Below are positions 7,730-16,639 of a stretch of DNA of 56,450 nt, in pieces (position 1 is the stretch's first letter; every line of letters begins with the position of its first letter). A program made the translations under genes and the position numbers. The notes under the pieces were generated by a model that was not told the origin of the DNA, did no database searches, and saw only the letters and a program-made list of their open reading frames with translations. Origin of the DNA: an uncultured Paracoccaceae bacterium (GTDB lineage: Bacteria > Pseudomonadota > Alphaproteobacteria > Rhodobacterales > Rhodobacteraceae); the NCBI GenBank assembly GCA_947503965.1, contig CANNFU010000015.1, forward strand, positions 1 through 56,450. The letters run 5' to 3'.

Positions 7730-8007
7730 CACTCGGTCTCAGTCGGTTTCCCACCCTTGCTGTCCGACCACCGCTTGGGATCGAAGTCATCTGGATAGTC
7801 AGCAGTCTTCGCCTTCAACGCGGCAAGTTCTGCACCCTGTATCTGGCGCTTTTCCTTTTCAGCCGCATAAGCGTTTTTCAGGTTTGCAACATCTAGGTGG
7901 TCATTGACTCCGGTCAGTTGCAGATAGAATTTGTCATCCTTTTGGACGTAGAATTTTTGAATGGCCTCATCGAGTCCGTCCAGTGTTTCGAGTAAGGTCT
8001 TCAGCAT
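7729..8007 (-). CDS. Phage scaffold-like protein, N-terminal part
   Basis: A 92-residue protein starting MLKTLLETLDGLDEAIQKFY and continuing with a heptad-rich coiled-coil stretch (residues about 45-70). This is the usual N-terminus of phage capsid scaffolding proteins. Full scaffolds are typically two to three times longer, so it appears shortened. Scaffolds act with the major capsid protein, which is absent here. Its stop overlaps the next start (TGATG). Confidence 0.5.
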   Translation of the reverse strand: MLKTLLETLDGLDEAIQKFYVQKDDKFYLQLTGVNDHLDVANLKNAYAAEKEKRQIQGAELAALKAKTADYPDDFDPKRWSDSKGGKPTETE

Positions 8008-8151
8008 CGCTGTTCCCCTGTGTGAGTGTTTTCAGGGTTATTTAGGAAAGGGTGGTTTTGATTGGGTTCGTTACCTTAGCTCTTGCATTACACTCGATTT
8101 CAATCACCTTTTATGCTATGGCGAACCCATCATTTTAAGGAGAAAATAGCT

Positions 8152-8349
8152 ATGAGTGATATTGATGATCTTGCAGCACAAACCGACCATCAAGAGGTTC
8201 GTTGTACGCTGACACGAGGTGGTGCAACTGCATCGAAATTCTGTTTCAAGTTCAATGCCGCTGAATGCTGGAATGATCTGCGTGATACGCTGAGCCAAAA
8301 TCCACTGCCTCAGCCGCAATCAAATCAATCTAGTTCGAAATCCGAATAG
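8152..8349 (+). CDS. Small cytoplasmic protein of unknown function
   Basis: A 65-residue protein starting MSDIDDLAAQTDHQEVR, with a strong AAGGAG ribosome binding site and no signal peptide. It contains two cysteines (KFCFKF, AECWND) and a Ser/Gln-rich tail. It runs opposite to the flanking phage genes and sits between scaffold and portal remnants, another moron-like position. No family recognised. Confidence 0.55.
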   Translation: MSDIDDLAAQTDHQEVRCTLTRGGATASKFCFKFNAAECWNDLRDTLSQNPLPQPQSNQSSSKSE

Positions 8350-8359
8350 AGGCATTGTT

Positions 8360-8530
8360 CTAGTCATCATCTGGAAACTCACGCTGATCAATCAGCCGGA
8401 TTTCGTCGGTTGCGGTGCGTTCCTGCGATGCCAGTCCACCTTTTTGCCGGTGAGTGTAGTAGTCTTCGAAACTCATCCCGCCATCCAGGACTATCTCCCA
8501 TAGCGTCTTGACCTCCTGAGGGGTCAAGGA
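8360..8530 (-). pseudogene. Phage portal protein, C-terminal fragment cut by IS3
   Basis: The residues SLTPQEVKTLWEIVLDGG and SFEDYYTHRQKGGLASQER resemble the C-terminal tail of SPP1-gp6/DUF4055-type portal proteins, which ends with a helix and a glycine-rich turn. The frame is interrupted at 8530/8531 by the IS3 inverted repeat. The rest of the portal gene is not on the far side of the IS, so a deletion accompanied or followed insertion. Confidence 0.5.
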
Positions 8531-8593
8531 TGGACGTGTCGCGGTTTGATGCCGCTCCTTTGATAGCATTTATTGCAGCAAAGGAGACGAACT

Positions 8594-8836
8594 ATGGGAC
8601 TGAAACGAACGGACGAGTTCCGCGCTGATGCGGTGCGTATCGCGCTGACGAGTGGGCTGACAAGGAAGCAGGTGGCGTCAGATTTGGGTGTTGGCTTGTC
8701 CACCTTGAACAAATGGGTCACGGCGCATCGCGACACTGACGTGGTATTGGACAAAGACCTTGACCTTGCCAGGGAGAATGAACGGCTTCGACGCGAGAAC
8801 CGCAGTCTCAAGGAGGAGAGGGAGATCCTAAATTGA
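8594..8836 (+). CDS. IS3-family transposase OrfA
   Basis: An 80-residue DNA-binding protein. The HTH is in FRADAVRIALTSGLTRKQVA and DLGVGLSTLNKWV, followed by a leucine-zipper-like helix (LRRENRSLKEEREIL). ATG at 8594 has AAGGAG upstream. It stops early at 8834-8836. In relatives the frame continues into ATQFFAGQKE, and those codons are still readable further on at about 8882-8911 in the same frame. This shows an inserted segment of roughly 45-50 bp. Confidence 0.85.
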   Translation: MGLKRTDEFRADAVRIALTSGLTRKQVASDLGVGLSTLNKWVTAHRDTDVVLDKDLDLARENERLRRENRSLKEEREILN

Positions 8837-9768
8837 AGCCGGATCAGAAAAGGCCCCAGTGGGGCGTTTTCCCGGCGGAACGCAACGCAGTTCTTCGCGG
8901 GCCAAAAGGAATGAGGTCTCGGTTCATCGAAGAGCATCGCGATGCCTTTTGCACCAAGCGCATGTGTGACGTGCTGGATGTCAGTGGCCGAGGTCTGCGT
9001 GCCTATCGCACCCGATCCGCTAGCAAAAGGCAACGGACTGACATGGTTGTCTTGGCTCACATCAAGGAACAATCCCGTCTCAGCCTGGGCAGCTATGGCC
9101 GTCCGCGCATGACCGAAGAATTGAAAGAGATGGGTCTGAACGTCGGTCATCGCAGGGTTGGCAGATTGATGCGCGAGAATGGCATCCGCGTTGAGCGGTC
9201 TAAGAAGTACAAGGTCACGACGGACAGCAACCACGCCTTCAACATCGCGCCGAACCTGCTTAACCGGGACTTCCATGCCGATCAACCGAACCAGAAGTGG
9301 GCGGGCGACATTAGCTATGTTTGGACGCGAGAAGGATGGCTCTACCTGGCTGTCATTCTTGATCTGCATTCTCGGCGCGTTATCGGCTGGGCCGTCAGCA
9401 ATCGCATGAAGCGCGACCTGACGATCCGGGCGCTGAAGATGGCGGTGGCACTGCGGCAACCGCCGAAAGGCTGCATTCATCACACCGATCGCGGGTCGCA
9501 ATACTGTTCACACGACTACCAGAAGCTGCTGCGTCAGCATGGGTTTAAGGTATCGATGAGCGGTAAGGGCAATTGCTATGATAACTCCGCCGTCGAGACG
9601 TTCTTCAAAACGATCAAAGCAGAGCTGATCTGGAGAAAATCGTGGCAAACGCGACGGGAGGCCGAAGCAGCCATCTTCCAATACACCAACGGCTTCTACA
9701 ATCCGCGTCGAAGGCACTCAGCACTGGGCTGGAAAAGCCATGTCGCCTTCGAACGAAAAGTGGCCTAA
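8833..9768 (+). CDS. IS3-family transposase OrfB (integrase core)
   Basis: A 311-residue rve-type DDE recombinase. Catalytic residues sit in WAGDISYV (Asp), HHTDRGSQY (Asp) and CYDNSAVETFF (Glu, the DD35E partner). The HTH_21 domain precedes it (SYGRPRMTEELKEMG). The nominal TTG start overlaps the orfA stop. Normal production would be as an OrfAB fusion through -1 frameshifting, but the junction here is disrupted. The first 25 or so residues of this frame are probably not native. Confidence 0.9.
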   Translation: MKPDQKRPQWGVFPAERNAVLRGPKGMRSRFIEEHRDAFCTKRMCDVLDVSGRGLRAYRTRSASKRQRTDMVVLAHIKEQSRLSLGSYGRPRMTEELKEMGLNVGHRRVGRLMRENGIRVERSKKYKVTTDSNHAFNIAPNLLNRDFHADQPNQKWAGDISYVWTREGWLYLAVILDLHSRRVIGWAVSNRMKRDLTIRALKMAVALRQPPKGCIHHTDRGSQYCSHDYQKLLRQHGFKVSMSGKGNCYDNSAVETFFKTIKAELIWRKSWQTRREAEAAIFQYTNGFYNPRRRHSALGWKSHVAFERKVA

Positions 9769-9838
9769 ACGAGCACTTGGGGCGGCACTAAAACGTGACA
9801 GGTCCAACGAGCTTCCGGGCAGTATTAGGACCTGATAA

Positions 9839-12328
9839 CTACCTGTCACCCCCAGCGAAGATCACCCGCAGCTTGAAGTGGTTGTTGCGATTGTCGTCAT
9901 TGTCGGGATCATCATAGGACATCAATATTAGATCCAGGCTTCCATCTCCGTCGAGATCACCTACCGCGATACCGGCACCCTCAGCGCTGAAGCCATGACC
10001 GTCGTATCGTCGTACGCGCGCGTCACCGTTGACGCTGCCGCTGATGTCGAGATCCTCCAGCGTCACGATGTCGAACGGGTCATCGCCGTTGCCGTCGTCG
10101 AGGACTCCGAAGAGAAGGTCGGGACGCGGATCGTTGTTCTGCTGCGTGAGTGCGAGGCCGAGACCACTACCGCGGAAACCGAGAGTGAAGACCGAGAACG
10201 GGCCTGGCCCGCCCGTTTGGTTAAGGGCACTCCACTGCGTCTGCGACGCGGAGTCGAAGCCGCGGCCGACGGTCCATTTCAGCAGGTTTTCACCCTCGGC
10301 ATCGTCGAGCGATGCGATAACTACCTCTTGACCGCCCTGACCGTCGACATCGCCGATGGCGACGCCGAGGCCATCGGCCCGCGCTCCGAAGCGCTGCCCC
10401 CCTAGAACCGTGCGGCTTCCCGAGCATTGCGAGACACCGTTGGTAATGAAATCCGCACAGATGCGGTATTTCACGACGCCGGTTGTATCGAAAGCAGCGA
10501 CCACGAGGTCTTGTTCTCTTGCGGCACCCACAAGCCGCCCCGCTGCGATGCCCGCGCCAGAGCCGCGATGCCCAAGTCCGTCGATGACGAAAGCCTCGCT
10601 GCGGCAGTCGAGTGCGCTGAACTCATTAGTGAAATCACATAGCCGCAACCGGAATTTGTTCTGGTTTTCCGGGTCGTCATAGGCCATCAGCAAGAGTTCG
10701 AGGTCGGGATCGGAGTCCGCCTGAATCAGCGTCATGCCCGCCCCGTCTCCGCGCCTACCTACGCCTTGGGCCTGGATAACTTGCGGACAGAACGACCTGA
10801 TGCCGGCTAAGTCGCCCGCGCTCAACGCCGTGCGCTGCCCGATGGTGACGCCGGGTTGTGTCGGCACGATTGTGCGGTTGCCGGTCGCGCTGAAGGCGAA
10901 CGGACCATAATGCATGATCGAGCCGTAATCGTAACCGCCGAGTTCGACCGAGGCTTGGCTGCGAGGTTGGAAATTCCCGATGCGTGATGTCATGATCTCC
11001 CGCCAAATGATATCTACGAAGTCGCGCCGATCAACACGCGTGTGTTCGTGCCCGAGCCCGACAGCATGGCCCATCTCATGCATGAAGGTTCCGGTCGATA
11101 GTACGTCGGCAGGCGATGTCGGTCGGGTGAACCAGATCTGCTGGACGCCGTCGGTGCGTCCGAGCGCAGATCTCCCGCAGCGGACAGTACCACAGAGGCC
11201 GGTTCTGGGGGCGAACTCCACGTAGTCGCGGTCCTCATTGTTTTTTCGCCGCCAGGTAATCGCCGCGTTGCGGTTCCAGTTGTTAATGGCCTGATCGATC
11301 CGCGCACGCACTGCTTGACGGGTGGCTATGTCATTCGCCGTTTCACCAGTCTGAGCGCCGAAGAAACTGTTGTCAAAATCGTATGGAACCTCGCAATTTC
11401 GCCACATCCGACCCCTATCCTTGAGTACCAGCGCAGGCAACGTTCCCGCCGGCGTTCGTGGCACGGTGCCGACCACGATGTCGCCTTCGACAGTGATGAG
11501 ACCGCTGTCGATTTGAACGGGGTAATCTGCCGGCGCGCGGTCGCCCAAAAGCTGCAGACGCCGAGTTTCGACCATGTGCTTGGCCACGACGGTTTGCAGA
11601 TGGGCGAAGTCGCTGCGACCGGACAGTATCATGTCGTCCGTCACCGTCATGTTGAAGACCCCTTGTGAACGGCGCTGTCCCTTCGGGACGGCGATCAACT
11701 CACCCGAGGCCGAGCGGCTACCCGGTGTGGTCCGCTTGCCAAAGAAGACAAAGGCCGCAACCGGGCGTTCTCCTTGCGAGAACCGGGATTCAGCGAAGAA
11801 CACGACGTCCTCTCCAATGGTCCGCAGATAGTATCGCCGCCGCTGCCCGTCCTCGAAGCCGCCGTCGAAATCCTCGGCGCTACTGGAGGAGAATGCCGGA
11901 AAGGCCTGCATTGGTAGCTGGTCTCTGACTTCCGCCATCCTGCATGGCCTCAGGCGGTCAAAGGGCGCGCGCATTGCCTGGCCGACTTGGTGGAGGACAC
12001 CGCCGGTGCGCACCTCCATCACGACGCGACCCGTTGTTGTATCCGCGTATTTTGGCACCGAGATCATACGTCCGCGGATGCGAGCGCCCTCGCGGCGACC
12101 CTTGAATACATGCGAATAGCCGCTCCCGGGATGTTCAGCGAACCAGTAGACACTGTCGTCGATCTGCCTGACATAAACGAGACCACCATCGTCGCCCGCA
12201 AAGACGGGTGCCAGTTCGATCTCAGACGGATCAGTTGCCTCGGCGACCCCGCCGACTGTGTTGCATTGGGGGAAAGCGGAGGAGGTTAAATTGACCATGG
12301 CGAACGTAATTATGAGAATGCGTATCAT
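9839..12328 (-). CDS. Secreted astacin-type (M12A) metalloprotease with C-terminal FG-GAP-like repeats
   Basis: An 829-residue secreted zinc endopeptidase. ATG at 12328 gives a signal peptide (MIRILIITFAMVNLTSSAF) and has GGAG 7 bases upstream. The extended zinc motif HEMGHAVGLGHEHTRVDR begins at residue 417 (His417, His421, His427, catalytic Glu418), and the Met-turn SIMHY is at about 470-474. Residues about 527-829 hold five repeats with the pattern GxG(A/L)xxA...DL...DD (for example AEGAGIAVGDLDGDGSLDL), like calcium-binding FG-GAP/VCBS blades. The 300-residue N-terminal part is likely a propeptide or accessory domain. No secretion operon or inhibitor gene is adjacent. A nutritional or surface-degrading role is inferred. 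Confidence 0.92.
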   Translation of the reverse strand: MIRILIITFAMVNLTSSAFPQCNTVGGVAEATDPSEIELAPVFAGDDGGLVYVRQIDDSVYWFAEHPGSGYSHVFKGRREGARIRGRMISVPKYADTTTGRVVMEVRTGGVLHQVGQAMRAPFDRLRPCRMAEVRDQLPMQAFPAFSSSSAEDFDGGFEDGQRRRYYLRTIGEDVVFFAESRFSQGERPVAAFVFFGKRTTPGSRSASGELIAVPKGQRRSQGVFNMTVTDDMILSGRSDFAHLQTVVAKHMVETRRLQLLGDRAPADYPVQIDSGLITVEGDIVVGTVPRTPAGTLPALVLKDRGRMWRNCEVPYDFDNSFFGAQTGETANDIATRQAVRARIDQAINNWNRNAAITWRRKNNEDRDYVEFAPRTGLCGTVRCGRSALGRTDGVQQIWFTRPTSPADVLSTGTFMHEMGHAVGLGHEHTRVDRRDFVDIIWREIMTSRIGNFQPRSQASVELGGYDYGSIMHYGPFAFSATGNRTIVPTQPGVTIGQRTALSAGDLAGIRSFCPQVIQAQGVGRRGDGAGMTLIQADSDPDLELLLMAYDDPENQNKFRLRLCDFTNEFSALDCRSEAFVIDGLGHRGSGAGIAAGRLVGAAREQDLVVAAFDTTGVVKYRICADFITNGVSQCSGSRTVLGGQRFGARADGLGVAIGDVDGQGGQEVVIASLDDAEGENLLKWTVGRGFDSASQTQWSALNQTGGPGPFSVFTLGFRGSGLGLALTQQNNDPRPDLLFGVLDDGNGDDPFDIVTLEDLDISGSVNGDARVRRYDGHGFSAEGAGIAVGDLDGDGSLDLILMSYDDPDNDDNRNNHFKLRVIFAGGDR

Positions 12329-12808
12329 CTGAAAACTCCAAATAGCTGAAAATTGCGGTTTTCGGCATGCGTCGCGAACCCTCAGCAAGGCCAGGTTTGT
12401 TCAATTTGGGTATTGGCCGACAGTCCCCCGAAGTATCCACTTCAGTGTTTTCTGACGGAACCGCTTCAAGCGTCGCGTTGATGATAGCAGTCAATACCCA
12501 GAAGGCGGTTTCGAAGCGGTCTTTTTGGATGTACCGCGAAGTCGAACTAATGAACGTTCGGTACTGGCGCGCGAGTTCGTGACGGGACCGAGGCCGCACC
12601 ACGATGCTTTGCTGCCACGCCCGCTTAGAGATACCGGATGCCGCCAGAAAAGAGAGCTCAGTTTTCTGCAATGCTGCGGTTTTCAAGTGCGACCGCAAAC
12701 TGCAATGCAGCCATGGCGGATGCAGGTGGAATTGCTTCACCAGATCGCCCTGTAGCAAAATGACGGAAAGCGCCCAGGTACCTCTTACCCTCTGCGGCTG
12801 GCGCCAAA
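12329..12808. other. Non-coding stretch upstream of the protease
   Basis: About 480 bases without a convincing gene. Several frames are open on both strands, but none has a ribosome binding site, codon bias or recognisable domain. It presumably contains the protease promoter near 12330-12400. Confidence 0.4.
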
Positions 12809-13006
12809 CTAATTCGATGTAGTCTGCACTTCAGTTGGCGCTTCCGGTGCCTTAGTGCTCGCATCGGCAGGTTTGTCGTTGGACCTGCTCGTATAGGTCG
12901 CACTTCGATCTTCGTCGTAGCTGTAGTACATGGACTTACCCCACGCCAAAGCCGCGGATGGTGACACCAGTGAAGCGGTTAGGATGACAATCGTAAGACG
13001 GGTCAT
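12809..13006 (-). CDS. Small secreted/periplasmic protein
   Basis: A 65-residue protein with a strong AAGGAGG site 7 bases before the ATG and a signal peptide (MTRLTIVILTASLVSPSAAL, probable cleavage after ALA). The mature part starts WGKSMYYSYDEDRS and ends in a disordered Lys/Pro/Glu/Thr-rich tail. No family recognised. It lies upstream of, and in the same direction as, the astacin-type protease, 480 bases away, so it may or may not be co-expressed. Confidence 0.65.
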   Translation of the reverse strand: MTRLTIVILTASLVSPSAALAWGKSMYYSYDEDRSATYTSRSNDKPADASTKAPEAPTEVQTTSN

Positions 13007-13134
13007 AGTTGAATCCTCCTTGACGCTCGCATAAATAAATCAAGATGTATTCTGCCGGGGATCAAATCGCCTGACCATCGGGCATTTGCTCCAAAATCTC
13101 TCGTGCAAATGTAGTATTTCTGCCTTAGGATGCA

Positions 13135-13161
13135 TTAGGTCGCCCGTCGTCAGCGACCTAA
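13135..13161. promoter_or_regulatory. Perfect 9-bp inverted repeat before the LuxR/TolB regulator
   Basis: TTAGGTCGC (13135-13143) and GCGACCTAA (13153-13161) are perfect arms around a 9-base spacer, about 44 bases before the regulator's TTG start. No T-tract follows, so an operator is more likely than a terminator. Autoregulation is the simplest guess. Confidence 0.5.
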
Positions 13162-13204
13162 AGGGATGCGTTCATTTTGAGCTGGAAATGGCGGGAAGTG
13201 GCTT

Positions 13205-14650
13205 TTGGAAATTGAAAAACTCACCAAAAGAGAAAGCGAAATCGCACAAGCCTTTGCGAAGGGGGCAAGCCATCGTGGCGTCGCAGCGCAGCTCGGAATA
13301 GCTCCAACCACTGTGCGAACGCATCTGGGAACGGTTTATCGAAAGCTCGGTGTGCGTTCAAAAATCGAGTTATTCCACCGGTTGAATGGGCTATCCGAGG
13401 CTCCTGATCGACCCGTGCAGGAATCCGCCAGACCAGCGCCTTCAACAGCCCGTCCTTTTGTTGTCGTACTCCCATTCACAAATCTCTCGGGTCAGCCCGA
13501 GCAGGATGCCCTCATTACGGGATTGGTTGATAGGTTGTCAGGAACGCTGGCCCATTTCAGCGCTCTTCGTGTCATTTCATCGGCTTCGAGCCTGGCCTAC
13601 CGCGACACACAGAAGAACCTCAGCACGATCGCGCAAGAACTGTCAGCCAATTACGCGGTTCGTGGCGGGTTCCTCCGCTCCGGTGAGCGGGTGCGTGTAT
13701 CCACCGAGTTGACCGATGCTGCGACTGGCACACTCCTCTGGTCCAGAAGTTTTGACGGAAACTGGTCAGATATTCTTGATCTTCAGGACGAACTTGCTCG
13801 CGCGATTGCATCCGCGATTGAACCGGAAATTCGAGTACAAGAAACAACTAAAGCTCAACGACAACCTGAAGCCGTCGATGCGTGGACGATCTACTGTAGG
13901 GCCTACCATGCAGCCTTTAGTTTCAGTGCGGAAGGATACGATCAGGCAGAGGCGTTTTGCCATGAGGCATTGAGCATTGATCCAACATGCGGGTCAGCGC
14001 ACGCACTTTTGGGCCGAATTCATTTCATGAGAGTCATTCTGAGCTTGGAACAAGATCCACGCCGCGCGATCGAGAAAGGTATCGACCATTGTCAAAAGGC
14101 TCTCGCAATTGATGAACGCGATGAAGTAGCCTTCGGATGTCTGAGCTGCAATCTTGTAATGGCGGGCGCTTTCGACGACGCTTTCATGGCATTGGATCGG
14201 GCCATGCAGATCAATCCGAATCATCCCGAGCTATACAACGCTCGAGCACTGGCAAATGTATTCGCTAAAGACGGGAGCTTTCAGCAGGTCATATCGGATA
14301 GCGAATATGCTTTGAAAGTCAGCCCCAACGATCCAATGCGATGGACCTTTCTGACCAATATCGGGATGGCTCACCTGGCCGATGATGAGAACGGGTCGCT
14401 CCATGATGCACAAAAGGCGTTCCGTACGGCGGCAGCGGAGCCAAAGGCGAGTTGGATTCCCTTCTCTGGAGCAGCGATGGCCGCATTGGCTATTGGCAAC
14501 ACAGACGAATTCGAAACCTATCTTGAGCGCGCGCGTAAAGTATTGCCAGGCCTCGGCCACCGAGACCACCTACAGGCGTTTGGACATCTGATCGAACGAT
14601 CTTCCCGCATGCGTCACTTGGTGGAAGGCATTGGCAAAGCTATCACATGA
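13205..14650 (+). CDS. LuxR-type HTH regulator with TolB-like and TPR domains
   Basis: A 481-residue transcription regulator. Residues 1-60 are a LuxR/GerE HTH (LTKRESEIAQAFAKG, APTTVRTHLGTVYRKLGV). Residues about 80-210 match the TolB-like domain of CadC-type and adenylate-cyclase-linked regulators (FVVVLPFTNLSG, YAVRGGFLRSGERVRVSTEL). Residues about 225-470 form TPR-like helical pairs. No receiver domain or membrane span is present, so it is probably a cytoplasmic sensor. The TTG start at 13205 gives the exact start of the HTH. A homologue with a different DNA-binding head occurs at 40633-42207. Target genes unknown; the astacin protease nearby is on the opposite strand. Confidence 0.82.
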   Translation: MEIEKLTKRESEIAQAFAKGASHRGVAAQLGIAPTTVRTHLGTVYRKLGVRSKIELFHRLNGLSEAPDRPVQESARPAPSTARPFVVVLPFTNLSGQPEQDALITGLVDRLSGTLAHFSALRVISSASSLAYRDTQKNLSTIAQELSANYAVRGGFLRSGERVRVSTELTDAATGTLLWSRSFDGNWSDILDLQDELARAIASAIEPEIRVQETTKAQRQPEAVDAWTIYCRAYHAAFSFSAEGYDQAEAFCHEALSIDPTCGSAHALLGRIHFMRVILSLEQDPRRAIEKGIDHCQKALAIDERDEVAFGCLSCNLVMAGAFDDAFMALDRAMQINPNHPELYNARALANVFAKDGSFQQVISDSEYALKVSPNDPMRWTFLTNIGMAHLADDENGSLHDAQKAFRTAAAEPKASWIPFSGAAMAALAIGNTDEFETYLERARKVLPGLGHRDHLQAFGHLIERSSRMRHLVEGIGKAIT

Positions 14651-15146
14651 ACAACCAGCCTTATCTCCTGATTGACTTTTGATGAGCTTGTCCCTCAATC
14701 CACTCCGAAGACTCACAAATCATGGTTCAGTTTAGATTGCGACACCGGTGTTTGTCAAAAGGGGCAGCAAGAGTAATTGCAGTCGGGAGAAGACCTATTC
14801 GATATTGGTGCTGATCAACGTAGCGATCCAAGGCTAAGCGGACATTTGGGCAAACGCGGCAAAGACTGCTTTGTCCGCAGACTGTAAGTTCCTTTCGTTC
14901 TACAATTTGCACCTGCAGCGAATGGCGGCTCTGACGGGCTGCGCTGCAGCATCTTGACCCATTGGCTAACGGCAGGAATGGGCCGTACTTGAATCTGGAC
15001 CAGGCCTGCTGCAACGCCGATGCTGCAAACGCTCCGATGGCAGCGATGGGCCCAAAGTTCCTAGTTTTCTGCACCATAGCGCATCGCCGCTTTAGGGAAG
15101 AATCCAGTACTCCCCGCGTATGATGCCCATGCCAAAGCGCTGCAAG
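14651..15146. repeat. Intergenic stretch with a dispersed-repeat copy
   Basis: About 500 bases with no supported gene. A diverged copy of the window's dispersed repeat begins near 14915 (GCAGCGAATGGCGGCTCTGA) and ends near 14995 with GGCAGGAATGGGCCG, the same partner motif found after the copy at 26226. The remaining frames look like shadows. Confidence 0.45.
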
Positions 15147-16613
15147 TTATCCAGCGGCGCATTGTCCCGCGCAGCGTCCAAAGACTGCTCCGGATGTAAG
15201 GCCGGATCCACCGGGATATCCCTCAAAAAACACGCCCCCAACCATCTCTCCGGCGGCAAATAAACCGCCAATTGGAGTGCCTTCTTCATTCAAAACCTCG
15301 CATCTCTTTGAGACCTTGAGCCCGCCATAGGTGAAGGTAATGCCGCCTGTCACAGGATAGGCCTTGAACGGTGGTGTATCGATTTTTTGGGCCCAGTTTG
15401 ATTTGGGTAAGTCCAATCCGATTGTATTCTTGCCATCCAAGGACGTCGGGTCGAACGAAACGTCATCGTTTACAGCATCGTTGAACGCCTGAAGCGTGGC
15501 GCGCGCCGCGACGGGATCAACGCCTTCAAGTTTGTCGCACAGGGCGTCGAGAGTATCGGCCCCGACAAAGTGCGCATCATGAAATTTGTATTCCGCATAG
15601 AGCAGTTCATCTACTTTTGCGTCGAAAATCTGCCACGCGAAATGCCCGGGCTGATCAAGAACGGCCTTCCCAAACTGGGCGTAGGTATAATTCCGAAAGT
15701 TCTCGCCCTCATCGACAAATCGGTTGCCATTCGCGTTCAACATCACCCCAAGGAAGTAGCATATCTTGCGGTAGTTCTTACGCTCGCCGGCGGGCAAATC
15801 GAGGTTTGCATAGTCAGGCATGTGCAAATCCATCGGGGTGGCGTGGCATCCGTCGATTAATCCATAAGTTTGCGCCCCAACCTCAGTCGCCATCACAATG
15901 CCATCGCCTGTGTTCATAGGCGTGCCGCGCACCTTGGCCTTGTCCCAACAGCCCCCCATCCAGTCGCGGCGAAGGTCTGCGCTGGCCTCAAATCCGCCGC
16001 AGGCAAGGATCACCGCATCAGCCGCAATGCTTTCATCACCGACTTTAACACCAACAACCTGCCCATCGTTCGTGATCAACGCGGTGACCGCGCTTTCGTA
16101 GCGGATTTTCCCACCCAGTCGTTTGAATGCTTCCAGCTCCATATCAAACAGCCCAACGCCTTCATTCTCGGCGGCAAGCGTCAGGCCGCCCCAGAACACG
16201 TGTCGCCCGTCTTTTTCAAAACTCTGGCGCGAATAGATGGGTTCGAACTTCACACCATGACGCCCCAGCCATTGCATCGCGGGCAGCGAATGATTGATCA
16301 GCCATTCCTGCTCGGGCGACAAGGGGCGCCCTCCGTTGAACATCAACAGATCGTCGGCAAACTTGGACGTCGTGTAGCCGCCGAAATCAGTTACGACCAA
16401 TCGCGGATCATTCGTGTCTTTTAACAACGGCATTAAATCTTCGACGCCATCATAAGCAAATCGCATCGCACCGGCGGTGTATTTGGTGTTGCCGCCAGCC
16501 AGTGCCGCATCCGCCTTTTCGAGCATCAAAACGTCTGCACCTGCCTCTAACGCTGCGATCCCTGCACACATGGCCGCGTTGCCCGAGCCAACAACGATGA
16601 TCTTCTTTGACAT
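15147..16613 (-). CDS. TcuA-like FAD-dependent tricarballylate/fumarate-reductase-type dehydrogenase
   Basis: A 488-residue flavoprotein. The dinucleotide-binding motif is GSGNAAMCAGIAALEAGADV at residues 9-28, followed by EK. GGNTKYTAGAMRF and the C-terminal GYPGGSGLTSGAVFGR are typical of the fumarate reductase/succinate dehydrogenase flavoprotein family, and the whole resembles TcuA, which oxidises tricarballylate to cis-aconitate. No TcuB (Fe-S/haem) gene is in the cluster. It is divergent from gntR, with an operator palindrome in between. Context with TctABC and a PrpF-like isomerase supports a tricarboxylic substrate. The exact substrate is inference. Confidence 0.82.
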   Translation of the reverse strand: MSKKIIVVGSGNAAMCAGIAALEAGADVLMLEKADAALAGGNTKYTAGAMRFAYDGVEDLMPLLKDTNDPRLVVTDFGGYTTSKFADDLLMFNGGRPLSPEQEWLINHSLPAMQWLGRHGVKFEPIYSRQSFEKDGRHVFWGGLTLAAENEGVGLFDMELEAFKRLGGKIRYESAVTALITNDGQVVGVKVGDESIAADAVILACGGFEASADLRRDWMGGCWDKAKVRGTPMNTGDGIVMATEVGAQTYGLIDGCHATPMDLHMPDYANLDLPAGERKNYRKICYFLGVMLNANGNRFVDEGENFRNYTYAQFGKAVLDQPGHFAWQIFDAKVDELLYAEYKFHDAHFVGADTLDALCDKLEGVDPVAARATLQAFNDAVNDDVSFDPTSLDGKNTIGLDLPKSNWAQKIDTPPFKAYPVTGGITFTYGGLKVSKRCEVLNEEGTPIGGLFAAGEMVGGVFFEGYPGGSGLTSGAVFGRCAGQCAAG

Positions 16614-16639
16614 CTTTGATTCTCCTCTTTATCCCGATA

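Larger units (their letters stand above)
8531..9806 (+). mobile_element. IS3-family insertion sequence
   Basis: Imperfect terminal inverted repeats are TGGACGTGTCGCGGTTTGAT at 8531 and the reverse complement of TGGACCTGTCACGTTTTAGT ending at 9806. Two overlapping frames (orfA, orfB) follow the IS3 plan. No target duplication is seen (GGA left, ACG right). A palindromic insertion at the orfA/orfB junction appears to have removed the usual A-rich frameshift site, so the element may be inactive. Confidence 0.9.

Noticed and set aside
8524..9501. 325-codon minus-strand frame across the IS3 element
   Set aside because: Antisense shadow of orfA/orfB, which have clear transposase motifs.
12231..12758. 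175-codon minus-strand frame upstream of the astacin gene
   Set aside because: Overlaps the protease signal-peptide region in another frame, without a start signal or family resemblance.
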